A stretch of 64,000 nt of DNA. Origin: Opitutia bacterium. GTDB taxonomy: Bacteria > Verrucomicrobiota > Verrucomicrobiia > Opitutales > Opitutaceae. The translations under genes and the position numbers were made by a program. Each line of letters opens with the position of its first letter. Position 1 is the first letter of the stretch. The stretch lies in the NCBI GenBank assembly GCA_016187925.1, contig JACPIS010000001.1, forward strand, positions 297,266 through 361,265, read 5' to 3'. A model generated the notes under the pieces. The model did no database searches. It was given only the letters and a program-made list of their open reading frames with translations, and was not told where the DNA came from. This document shows, piece by piece, positions 26,964 through 35,853 of this stretch.

Positions 26964-27284
26964 ATGAACCCGAAATTCGAGGCTGCGACTCAAACACCGC
27001 AGGAACTCCTCAAGAATCTCCGCGCTCTCGTCACCGAGGCCGAGAAGATTCTCGCCGACTCCGGCCATGAGCATTCGGAAACACGTCTCGAGGCGCTGCG
27101 TGAACGCTATGAAGCCGCGCAGGAGCGTCTCGCCGACTATTACGCCAACGCCAAGAAGAAGGTCGTCGCCGGTGCGAAATACACCGACGAAGCGATCCGC
27201 ACCCATCCCTACCAGTCCCTCGCCATCGCCCTCGGCGTCGGCGTGCTGGCAGGGGTGTTGATTGGCCGCAAAACCGCCAAGTAA
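26964..27284 (+). CDS. DUF883 (ElaB/YqjD/YgaM-like) stress-associated membrane-anchored protein
   Basis: 106 residues. A long charged amphipathic helix (TPQELLKNLRALVTEAEKIL, RLEALRERYEAAQERLADYY) is followed by one C-terminal membrane segment (YQSLAIALGVGVLAGVLIG) and a basic tip GRKTAK. This is the ElaB/YqjD layout; family members in E. coli are tail-anchored, and YqjD has been linked to ribosome binding in stationary phase. It opens a run of small genes with YqjE-like and YqjK-sized partners, as in enterobacterial yqjD-yqjE-yqjK. The start follows the ribosome-binding site AGAGGA. Confidence 0.85.
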   Translation: MNPKFEAATQTPQELLKNLRALVTEAEKILADSGHEHSETRLEALRERYEAAQERLADYYANAKKKVVAGAKYTDEAIRTHPYQSLAIALGVGVLAGVLIGRKTAK

Positions 27285-27294
27285 CTCTCTTCCC

Positions 27295-27690
27295 ATGGTC
27301 ATGGAAACTCCGACCACTCCATCGTCGGGATTTCTCGGATCGATCCGAGCGTTCGGTGACGATGTGCTGGCCAGTGTCCACCGTCGCATCGAGCTGCTCG
27401 CGCTCGAGGTCCAGGAAGAAAAACTCCGCCTGATCCAGGCCTACGTCTGGATCAGCGCGGCCATGTTCACCGGTGCGCTGGCACTCATGTTCGGCAGCCT
27501 GACGCTGGTTTACGTCTTTTGGGAATCCGCCCGGCTGGCGGTGCTCGGCGGGCTCACCTTGTTCTATGCCGCCGCGATGCTCGTCATCGTTGTGGCCTTC
27601 CGGCGCTATCTCCGACGCCAGCCGAAGCCTTTCGAGGCCACGTTGGAGGAACTGAAGGAGGATCGCGCATGTATCCGCGAGGATATCTGA
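27295..27690 (+). CDS. YqjE-like / phage-holin superfamily III membrane protein
   Basis: 131 residues from ATG 27295; ATG 27301 is equally possible. A short N-terminal amphipathic region (DDVLASVHRRIELLALEVQE) precedes two membrane helices (AYVWISAAMFTGALALMFGS and LGGLTLFYAAAMLVIVVAF) and a charged tail. This matches the DUF1469/YqjE family, usually annotated phage holin family though not phage-derived. It starts 10 bases after the DUF883 gene and overlaps the next gene by 22 bases, indicating a translationally coupled operon. Confidence 0.8.
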   Translation: MVMETPTTPSSGFLGSIRAFGDDVLASVHRRIELLALEVQEEKLRLIQAYVWISAAMFTGALALMFGSLTLVYVFWESARLAVLGGLTLFYAAAMLVIVVAFRRYLRRQPKPFEATLEELKEDRACIREDI

Positions 27691-27965
27691 CGGAGCTTGC
27701 CGCCACCAAGGCCACGCTGCGCCGCCGCATCACGGAGCATCGCGCCGGCTGCGCGGAAAATGCCGCCCGGGTCTTCCGCCCGCTGGCGTGGGTCGACCTT
27801 GCGGTCGATCTCTGGCGGCAAACACCGCTGCTCGGCAAGCTGGCTGCCATTCCCCTGGGCTTTCTCGCCGCCCGCACAGCCAGTCGGCATGCCGGCACGG
27901 TGCGCCGCTGGCTGCACTGGAGTTCGCTGATTTTCGGCGCCCTGCGCCAATTCAGCGGGAGGTAA
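27669..27965 (+). CDS. Small basic protein, third member of the DUF883-YqjE operon
   Basis: 98 residues (MYPRGYLTELAATKATLRRR), start at 27669 overlapping the YqjE-like gene by 22 bases. The N-terminal half is a positively charged helix. The C-terminal half has a weakly hydrophobic stretch (GKLAAIPLGFLAARTASRH). Position and size match YqjK in the enterobacterial yqjDEK operon, but I see no specific sequence signature, so function is unassigned. Confidence 0.6.
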   Translation: MYPRGYLTELAATKATLRRRITEHRAGCAENAARVFRPLAWVDLAVDLWRQTPLLGKLAAIPLGFLAARTASRHAGTVRRWLHWSSLIFGALRQFSGR

Positions 27966-28030
27966 AACGCGCCCTGCTTCGCGGGAATGGGTTCCGGGCG
28001 CACCCACCCGGTCACCGGTTGATCCTTACC

Positions 28031-28738
28031 ATGAAAAATCTCGTCATCCCCGACTTCCCGACGGGTTGCGCCGCCCTCCCGGTCGCGCAGCGCGTTGTCC
28101 ATCTGCCGGTCGAGGGCGCAGAGCTCACCGGCGATCTGGTCATCCCCGCCGGTGCGACCGGCGTGGTGCTCTTCGCCCACGGCAGCGGCAGCAGCCGGTA
28201 CAGTCCGCGCAATCAGCACGTCGCCCGCATGGTGCAGGACGCAGGCATGGCCACGATACTCTTCGACCTGCTGACGGATGCCGAGGAGGAGGAAGATGCC
28301 TTCACCAACAATCTCCGTTTCAATATCGAGCTGCTCGCCGCTCGGCTGGTCGGAGCAACCCGGTGGGTGCGACAACTGCCGGCCTTGCAGAACCTGGGCA
28401 TCGGTTACTTTGGCGCCAGCACCGGGGCCGCGGCCGCACTGGTTGCCGCCGCCGAGCTGCCTGACGTCATCCGGGCCGTCGTCTCGCGCGGCGGCCGCCC
28501 GGATCTCGCCGGGCCCGCGCTGCGCCGCGTCTCCGCCCCGACGTTGCTTATCGTCGGCGGACAAGACCACCTGGTGATCCAGTTGAACCGCGAGGCCTGC
28601 GCCCGGCTGCGCTGTGCGAAGCGATTGGTGACCGTCCCCGGGGCCACGCACCTGTTCGAGGAAACAGGCGCTCTCGACCAAGTGGGACAACTGGCGGCCG
28701 AGTGGTTCAAGGCGCATCTGTCCCCCGCCCCGCCATGA
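28031..28738 (+). CDS. Dienelactone-hydrolase-family alpha/beta hydrolase
   Basis: 235 residues, cytoplasmic. The nucleophile elbow is GYFGASTG (Ser about 130), with the acid in VGGQDHLV (Asp about 179) and His about 207 in GATHLFEE. FAHGSGSS supplies the oxyanion loop. Family members hydrolyse esters or lactones, and many of this subtype occur in stress gene clusters without a known substrate. The stop codon overlaps the start of the phosphoesterase gene (ATGA), so the two are translationally coupled. Substrate unknown. Confidence 0.85.
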   Translation: MKNLVIPDFPTGCAALPVAQRVVHLPVEGAELTGDLVIPAGATGVVLFAHGSGSSRYSPRNQHVARMVQDAGMATILFDLLTDAEEEEDAFTNNLRFNIELLAARLVGATRWVRQLPALQNLGIGYFGASTGAAAALVAAAELPDVIRAVVSRGGRPDLAGPALRRVSAPTLLIVGGQDHLVIQLNREACARLRCAKRLVTVPGATHLFEETGALDQVGQLAAEWFKAHLSPAPP

Positions 28739-29247
28739 AAACCGCCTGGCCGCACCGCACCGGGATTGAAGCGACAGGCGCGCAGCCGGTCTCTCATTTC
28801 GTGGTGCAGGACCACCAGGCTCGCACTCATCACTATGATTTTCGTCTCGAGAAGAACGGGGTGCTGAAAAGCTGGGCCGTGCCCAAGGGGCCGCCCCTCG
28901 CTTGGGGCGAGAAACGCCTGGCTGTGCAAACGGAGGATCATCCTCGCGATTATGCCGATTTCGAAGGGACAATCCTGCCCGGACGCTATGGCGCCGGCCA
29001 GGTCCGCATCTGGGACCGCGGTTTATGCGAAGTGCGCGAATGGACGGACGAGCGTATCGTCTTTGTTTTGCATGGCCGGCGGCTGCGCGGATGTTTCGGT
29101 CTCCTCAGGATGCGCCAGCTCGGACCGCGCCACTGGCTTTTCTTGTCGATGCAGCGCGGTCGCACCCGTCCGCATCCGGTGCGCGCGTTGCCCGACCATC
29201 TTCCGACCACCCCGACATCACCGCCCAACCAGGAGGACCCATCATGA
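28735..29247 (+). CDS. Stand-alone LigD-type 3'-phosphoesterase domain protein
   Basis: 170 residues. It carries the conserved features of the 3'-phosphoesterase domain of bacterial DNA ligase D: HFVVQDHQARTHHYDFRLE, KSWAVPKGPP, EDHPRDYADFEGTI and YGAGQVRIWDRG. This domain removes 3'-phosphates and 3'-ribonucleotides from broken DNA ends in a metal-dependent way. No ligase or polymerase domain is attached, so it is a free end-cleaning enzyme. It is coupled by ATGA overlaps both to the hydrolase upstream and to the stress protein downstream, suggesting a DNA-damage or dormancy role. Confidence 0.88.
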   Translation: MKTAWPHRTGIEATGAQPVSHFVVQDHQARTHHYDFRLEKNGVLKSWAVPKGPPLAWGEKRLAVQTEDHPRDYADFEGTILPGRYGAGQVRIWDRGLCEVREWTDERIVFVLHGRRLRGCFGLLRMRQLGPRHWLFLSMQRGRTRPHPVRALPDHLPTTPTSPPNQEDPS

Positions 29248-29708
29248 AAAAAATACTCGTTCCCGTAGATCTATCCTCGGCCACGGTTCAGGTTTGCGAC
29301 GCAGCCTGCACCCTCGCCCAGTCGCTCAACGCCCGGCTTGTGCTTCTGCATGTCGTGCCGCCACCGCCGCCGGTGATGGGCGACTACTACGCCTTTTCGG
29401 GTCCGCAAGGCTTCGAGCTCACCAAGGGGGCGAAGAAAATGGCCGCCAAGAAAATGAAGGCGCTCGGCCACTGGTTTCACAAGCGCTGGCCGGAGACCAA
29501 GGTTCTCCAGCATACCGGGCCGCCCGTCCCGGTCATCCTGAAGGCCGCCAAGCTCGCGCGGCCCGACTACATCGTGCTCGGCTCCCACGGACATTCCGCG
29601 ATGTACGAGATGCTGATCGGCAGCACGGCGCACGGCGTCATCCGCAAGGCCCCGTGTCCCATCGTGTTGGTGCCGATCACGGGCCGCGGTCGGCGGAGCA
29701 GCCGCTGA
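29244..29708 (+). CDS. Universal stress protein (UspA family)
   Basis: 154 residues. It starts MKKILVPVDLSSATVQVCDA and ends with the ATP-binding signature of the family, GSHGHSAMYEMLIGSTAHGV followed by RKAPCPIVLVP. This is the G-2x-G-9x-G(S/T) type that binds ATP. The start has a strong AGGAGG site and overlaps the phosphoesterase stop by four bases. It is the last plus-strand gene of the stress run and is convergent with the HPF gene 67 bases away. Confidence 0.92.
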   Translation: MKKILVPVDLSSATVQVCDAACTLAQSLNARLVLLHVVPPPPPVMGDYYAFSGPQGFELTKGAKKMAAKKMKALGHWFHKRWPETKVLQHTGPPVPVILKAAKLARPDYIVLGSHGHSAMYEMLIGSTAHGVIRKAPCPIVLVPITGRGRRSSR

Positions 29709-29775
29709 AAGGAAGCGCTCCCGGCGATGCAACGCGCGGTCCTCGCCGGGCTGCGCGCGAGGGGTATGCCGCCGG

Positions 29776-30198
29776 TCACACCGGCAGCGGCACCCGCGCC
29801 TGCGAATGGCGCTTCACGTCGCCGCGTTGCCGGCGCGCATGGTCTTCGAGCCGGCGGCGGACGATGTCGAACACATCCCGGATCAGCACATAGATGTCCT
29901 TGTGCGCCGCCGCCGTTTCCTGGCTCTTGGTCAGCCGCCCTGTTCCGATGTCGGCCTGCCGGCCGCGGTCGGAGGGTTCGTGCCGCACCACGATGTCGTT
30001 GCCCGGCACGCCGAGTTCCACGCGGATATGGTAGTGATCGCCCCAGTGATGATGCCGGTGCGGCACTTCGATCAGCACATGGCAGCTGATGATCCGCTCG
30101 TAATAGTGTTCCAGCTTGGCGACCTCGTTGCGGACGCGCGCGGTCACGGCTTCGGAGGGCCGCAGATTGCGGTAGGTGATGGAAACAGGCGCATTCAT
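29776..30198 (-). CDS. Ribosome hibernation-promoting factor / RaiA family protein
   Basis: 140 residues. The N-terminal region (MNAPVSITYRNLRPSEAVTA, then EHYYERIISCHVLIEV) and GNDIVVRHEPSD show the beta-alpha-beta-beta-beta-alpha fold of HPF/RaiA, with the second helix DIYVLIRDVFDIVRRRLEDH. A histidine-rich loop (HRHHHWGDHYH) is unusual. These proteins bind the 30S decoding centre and silence ribosomes in stationary phase or stress. There is no long C-terminal dimerisation domain. The start overlaps the stop of the DksA-like gene (ATGA). Confidence 0.85.
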   Translation of the reverse strand: MNAPVSITYRNLRPSEAVTARVRNEVAKLEHYYERIISCHVLIEVPHRHHHWGDHYHIRVELGVPGNDIVVRHEPSDRGRQADIGTGRLTKSQETAAAHKDIYVLIRDVFDIVRRRLEDHARRQRGDVKRHSQARVPLPV

Positions 30199-30893
30199 GA
30201 TGTTTTCCCGGTTGGATGTCCGGCCTTGCGGCTGCCCGGCCGTTTTCGCGGACCGGCCGAAGCGCGATGCGGCCGGGCCGCGAATTTCGGCTTCATCTCC
30301 GCGTCGACGGGCTCCGCCTCTTCTTCGGCGCCCGGATCAAACTCCAATACCTCGGGCACCCGGGGTTCGGCCGGTTCGTCGCCCTCATCCGTGAGGTTCG
30401 CCTTCGCTTCGGCGGCAGGCGGGGCAGATCCGCGCAGCGAGACGGCCGCCTCGAGGTGCGCCCTGGGCAGTTCGCCGCTCTTTTCGCGCTGGCGTTCCAC
30501 TTCGGCGGTGTAACGGGTCCATGGCACGGCGCGCAAGCGCGCGGCGGGGATGGGCCGCCCGCTCTCTTCGCAGACACCGTAGCGTCCGCTGAGGATGCGC
30601 AGGATGGCGTCGTTGACCTCGTTGAGGCCGTTCTGCTCCGCCGCCAATAGGGCGAGCGAGAGTTCATGGTCGAATTCGTCCGTGGCGCTGTCCGCCGGAT
30701 GCACGCTGTGCGGTTCGATCGTGAGGCCCGCGGTCTCGCTGAGTTTTTCCTCCCGGTCGCGCAGCAGGGCGTCGCGCAAATCGGTCAGGGCGCGATAATG
30801 CCAGGCCCAGCGGCCGCCCCGTGCCGCGGCGGGCTTGGGCGTGAAAACCCACGGGGCGCCTTCACTCGGCGGATTTACTGAGGACGGCTTCAT
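30195..30893 (-). CDS. DksA/TraR-like protein with degenerate zinc finger and charged tail
   Basis: 232 residues from the start at 30893 (MKPSSVNPPSEGAPWVFTPK). The middle has the DksA-type coiled-coil and finger region: ELSLALLAAEQNGLNEVNDA, LRILSGRYGVCEESGRPIPA, LRAVPWTRYTAEVERQ. DksA proteins enter the RNA polymerase secondary channel and modulate rRNA and stress promoters. Here only one of the four zinc cysteines remains (CEES), so the finger probably does not bind zinc. An acidic stretch (EVLEFDPGAEEEAEPVDAE) and a basic tail (HRASAGPRKRPGSRKAGH) extend the C-terminus. The start lies inside the preceding gene (32-base overlap) and the stop overlaps HPF. Confidence 0.75.
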   Translation of the reverse strand: MKPSSVNPPSEGAPWVFTPKPAAARGGRWAWHYRALTDLRDALLRDREEKLSETAGLTIEPHSVHPADSATDEFDHELSLALLAAEQNGLNEVNDAILRILSGRYGVCEESGRPIPAARLRAVPWTRYTAEVERQREKSGELPRAHLEAAVSLRGSAPPAAEAKANLTDEGDEPAEPRVPEVLEFDPGAEEEAEPVDAEMKPKFAARPHRASAGPRKRPGSRKAGHPTGKTS

Positions 30894-31152
30894 GGTAGGG
30901 ACGGTGAATGATGGCGGCGCGCACGTGGTCGCGGAGACCTTGCACGCCCTCCTGTTCCGCGCAGCTGGCGCAGCAGTAGATGTGTTGCCCGGCCTCGACG
31001 CCGTGGCCGATGATCTTGCAGCCGCAATGGCCGCAGACGGGGGCGAGCGCGGTGATGGCGCACTCGAAGCAGTCGAACACATGCCGCTCGCCATCGATGA
31101 CGACATCGAAGGTCTGATCGTATTCGTTTCCGCAGACTTCGCACTTGTTCAT
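30862..31152 (-). CDS. Small Cys-rich, probably zinc-binding protein
   Basis: 96 residues with CEVCGNEYDQTF, FDCFECAI, CGHCGCKIIGHG and YCCASCAEQEG: a run of CxxC-type pairs that can form two treble-clef-like zinc sites. Similar small proteins are widespread in soil bacteria next to stress genes, but their function is not established. A good ribosome-binding site (AGGAGA) precedes the ATG. The coding end overlaps the DksA-like start, so the two are co-translated. Confidence 0.75.
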   Translation of the reverse strand: MNKCEVCGNEYDQTFDVVIDGERHVFDCFECAITALAPVCGHCGCKIIGHGVEAGQHIYCCASCAEQEGVQGLRDHVRAAIIHRPYHEAVLSKSAE

Positions 31153-31250
31153 GGCCGTCTCCTTTCTGGCCCGGTGCGTGTTCCCAGATGCCCGGGCGGT
31201 GCAGTTGATTGTCTATTGACCTCGGTCGGACCGGCGGGCCGCTGGACCCG

Positions 31251-31577
31251 TCAGTGCGCGCGGCCACCCGCAAGGGCAACCTCCGGACGCGCCGCCTGCG
31301 CGGTGGCGTTCACTTTCAGGTGCCGGCCGCCGCGGCTGCCGTGCAGTTTCACCGTGGCTTTGAGCGGTCGGGGGCCATCCGGGCCGGCGATGCTCTCCAG
31401 CGCCTGTTTTGCGGTCAGCGCCTCGTGCAGCAGGGCCTGCCGTGCGGCCAGCCAATGGTCGAAGTCGCGACCCTCCGGCTTGCCTTCGGAAAGCCAGAGC
31501 TGGTACGCGCGTTCGCGAATCTCATCCTCCGTTGGTTCGAGTGCGGGGGATTCGGTGTAGTTGATCAACAGTGTCAT
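31251..31577 (-). CDS. DUF2934 domain protein
   Basis: 108 residues from ATG 31577, preceded by AGGAGG. The DUF2934 signature EIRERAYQLWLSEGKPEGRD, with FDHWLAARQAL, occupies residues about 20-55. The rest is basic and low in complexity. DUF2934 proteins are common in stress-related clusters of soil bacteria; no biochemical role is known. Longer upstream reading is rejected because it crosses the hairpin at 31626-31653 and lacks a ribosome-binding site. Confidence 0.8.
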   Translation of the reverse strand: MTLLINYTESPALEPTEDEIRERAYQLWLSEGKPEGRDFDHWLAARQALLHEALTAKQALESIAGPDGPRPLKATVKLHGSRGGRHLKVNATAQAARPEVALAGGRAH

Positions 31578-31625
31578 GGTTTTTCCTCCTGGTGACTGAG
31601 CTGGCGGCATGTCCGCCGACAAAAC

Positions 31626-31653
31626 GGCCCCGGAACCTCGCGATTCCGGGGCC
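31626..31653 (-). terminator. Strong GC hairpin upstream of the DUF2934 gene
   Basis: Perfect 10-base-pair stem (31626-31635 with 31644-31653) with an 8-base loop. On the minus strand it is followed by GTTTTG, so it could act as a terminator for minus-strand transcription arriving from the gene-free region, or as an attenuator in the DUF2934 leader. No gene is seen just upstream to be terminated. Confidence 0.5.
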
Positions 31654-32664
31654 ATGAAAATAACGGGTGGGCGTTCGCCGCGCGCTCCTACCCGGTCGCA
31701 CACGTTAGGCGCTCTCGCTTTCGCGGGCCGTATGCTCCCCGACGCCACTGTCCGCGGCATGCGGATATCTCGGTCTCATGGCGGGACCGTTCCGGCCGTT
31801 GCCGGCTGGAATTTATTGAGTGAGGTCTCTACGCCCGGATCGGTTGTCTCCTGCCGGAGACGGCACGCCGGACGGGGTGCGGACACGCCTGCACTGCTCG
31901 CGTCTGCACCGTGACCACAGGGACGGCTCCGGCTTTTGGCTGGACGTTGGCCCCGTGTTACGGGTCTGACCTCTTATCTCTCAGGTTGCGTTGAATTGCA
32001 GCTAGGCTGCCTGGTTTGTCAGGCCGCCCCGGTGAGGAAGGTTTGCGGACTTAGCCCGGTCTGTTCCCTCCCCGTCGTTCCGTCGCCTTTGCGCGTCCGC
32101 CAGCGGATGGCGGACCTTGTGGCGGAGGTGAACCGCCGGCAACGAAACCACGTTCTGGTCTGCACAGTAGCAACCGTTACCCTCTGGGTAACTGTGTGGA
32201 TTTGCCGGCCGAAACATCCGGCAAACCTGACTCGGCTCGGCGCGGCTTCTGATTCGCGCCTGACCGCACAGTTCCTGATTCGTGTGTGAACTGACCGGAC
32301 ACGACTCCGGCCAGAGGAACTGGTGAGAAATGCCTGCGCACGGTTGCCCGCGCGGAGGGGAAGACGGCACCAGCTGCCGCTTTCCTTTCCCCGGTTGCCC
32401 GGGATTATCCCAGTCGTGCTTTCAGCGGACATTTTCAGGTCTGCTGCGCTTCGACTGTTCTTTCAAGGAACGGGAGGAGTATAGCACCATCTCGCGTGAT
32501 TGCTCCGCACCAGTTGCTCGCGGCGACGACTACAAATTCCGTTAATGTCCGGCCGGCATTAGCTGCCGCCATGACAGGGCGACCGACGGCAATCCACGCC
32601 TAGCACATCACCCTAGGCGGTCCTGGGGCCGGCTGCGCACCGCGGACCCGAAATCACTGGGGTT
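31654..32664. other. Gene-free region with many small inverted repeats
   Basis: About 1 kb without a convincing coding frame on either strand; the short open frames here lack ribosome-binding sites and recognisable protein. Perfect hairpins include 32176-32182/32186-32192 (GTTACCC, 3-base loop), 32201-32208/32218-32225 (TTTGCCGG, 9-base loop) and 32597-32603/32613-32619 (CGCCTAG, 9-base loop). GGGATTATCCC lies at 32401-32411. I tried to match tmRNA, RNase P RNA and 6S RNA by eye and found none. Confidence 0.55.
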
Positions 32665-34035
32665 TTAGGGCGCGATACCCCAGCGGCTGGTCAGCGGGTA
32701 GTAGATGAACAACGGTTTGCCCACTACGTCCTTCTCGGGGATGAAGCCCCAGTAACGACTGTCCAAACTGGCCGGCGAGTTATCGCCGAGCGCCATGAAG
32801 GAATGAGCCGGCACCTCGGCCACGCGGCCGAACTCGAGCAGGCCGATGCCGGTGTAACCCGGAAACTTGCCGAGCCGCTTGGCGTTGGCGGCGAATGCCT
32901 CGGCTCCGGTGATCGGCGCGCCGTTGCGGAACAACTGTCCACCCGTGTCGCCGGCGCGGGCGCCGCCGTCGCGATTGTAGGCACCGTTGGGCGCGCGCAC
33001 TTCCAGTTTGTCGCCGGGCAGGCCGACGAGGCGCTTGATGTAGTATTGCTGGATCTGGTTGCCGGCGGCGTCCTCCATCGACGGACTGTGGATGTTCTCG
33101 GTCTTGAAAACGAATCCCTGACCGACCTTCGGTGGCGCAAAATTGTAGGTGATGCGGTCGACGAACAGCAGGTCGCCCGTCAGGATGTCGAACGACAGAA
33201 TCTTCGCGCCGGCCTGGACGGTGCGGTTGAGCGGCACCCAGTACACCCGCGCTTCACGCGAACGGCCGCCGAGTCGCACGGTCATGGCGGAGGACTCCAG
33301 CTTGGCGCCCATGGTGCGCGCCTGCCGCAGGAGATAGTCGCCGAGCGTGCCGCGTTTCAGGCCGAGCTTTTCCTCGAGCACGCGATCCAGGTCGAAGTCG
33401 GCCGGCACCTCCAGCTTGGCCGGGCTGCCGTTGACCATGAAGGTGTATTCCTTGTGCGCCGAGGGGAACAACAGCAGTGAGCGTCCGGTTTTCTCCGAGC
33501 CGATCATCCGCACGTAGTTCGAATCGTAGGCCACCACCCCGGCCAGCACTTCGCCGCTCGCGGGCGCCGTCACCGAATAGTTCGTGGCGCCGAACGCCAG
33601 CAGCCGCCCCAGCCGGCCCAGCGCGCCGGGCTCCTTCCCCTCCTCGATCAGCTCGTGCGTCATGCCATAATAGCTCGGCCACATCGAATTGGTCGGAATC
33701 TTGAACGGCTGCACGAAATACGCGCGCAAGCCGAGGATGACGATCGCCGCCACGAGGAAAAACTCGACGTTCTCGACCAGCGACGACGCCGGGTAATGCC
33801 GGCCGCCGACATCGCGCAGCGCGACCTCGAGGCGCTCGATGGCCAGCTTGAGCTTGCTGGCGTCGGCGCGCTCCTTCAGGCGTAGCTTCAGTTCGCCGGC
33901 CGCGGCGACGAGCTGCTGTCCCTGCGTACCGGTCAGCTGGTCGCGGCGGAACTTGTAGACCCGGTCCGCCACCTCGAGCCAGTTGGCGGCGTGCCGCCGC
34001 ATTTTCTTTTCCTCGGAGCGCAGAAAGTCGAACAC
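32665..34035 (-). CDS. lepB: Signal peptidase I (enlarged form)
   Basis: 456 residues with a GTG start at 34035. It cleaves signal peptides from exported proteins at the outer face of the inner membrane. An N-terminal charged region (1-85) precedes one membrane segment (about 90-108). The catalytic Ser lies in KIPTNSMWPSYYG (Ser about 117). The general-base Lys lies in YYIKRLVGLPGDKLEV (about 334), and ALGDNSPASLDSRYWGFIP is box E. About 160 residues are inserted between the Ser box and GDLLFVDRI, making it much longer than the usual 200-330 residues. It is last in a tight fabD-lepA-lepB run (13-base gap after lepA). Confidence 0.92.
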   Translation of the reverse strand: MFDFLRSEEKKMRRHAANWLEVADRVYKFRRDQLTGTQGQQLVAAAGELKLRLKERADASKLKLAIERLEVALRDVGGRHYPASSLVENVEFFLVAAIVILGLRAYFVQPFKIPTNSMWPSYYGMTHELIEEGKEPGALGRLGRLLAFGATNYSVTAPASGEVLAGVVAYDSNYVRMIGSEKTGRSLLLFPSAHKEYTFMVNGSPAKLEVPADFDLDRVLEEKLGLKRGTLGDYLLRQARTMGAKLESSAMTVRLGGRSREARVYWVPLNRTVQAGAKILSFDILTGDLLFVDRITYNFAPPKVGQGFVFKTENIHSPSMEDAAGNQIQQYYIKRLVGLPGDKLEVRAPNGAYNRDGGARAGDTGGQLFRNGAPITGAEAFAANAKRLGKFPGYTGIGLLEFGRVAEVPAHSFMALGDNSPASLDSRYWGFIPEKDVVGKPLFIYYPLTSRWGIAP

Positions 34036-34048
34036 GGGGAGCCTGGGG

Positions 34049-35851
<1,803 letters not shown>

Positions 35852-35853
35852 GC

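Noticed and set aside
31609..32545. Several small open frames (70-140 codons) in the gene-free region
   Set aside because: They have no ribosome-binding sites and no recognisable protein features, and they overlap on both strands.
31980..32640. Possible tmRNA, RNase P RNA or 6S RNA
   Set aside because: I looked for the conserved ends and helices of these RNAs and did not find them; only generic hairpins remain.
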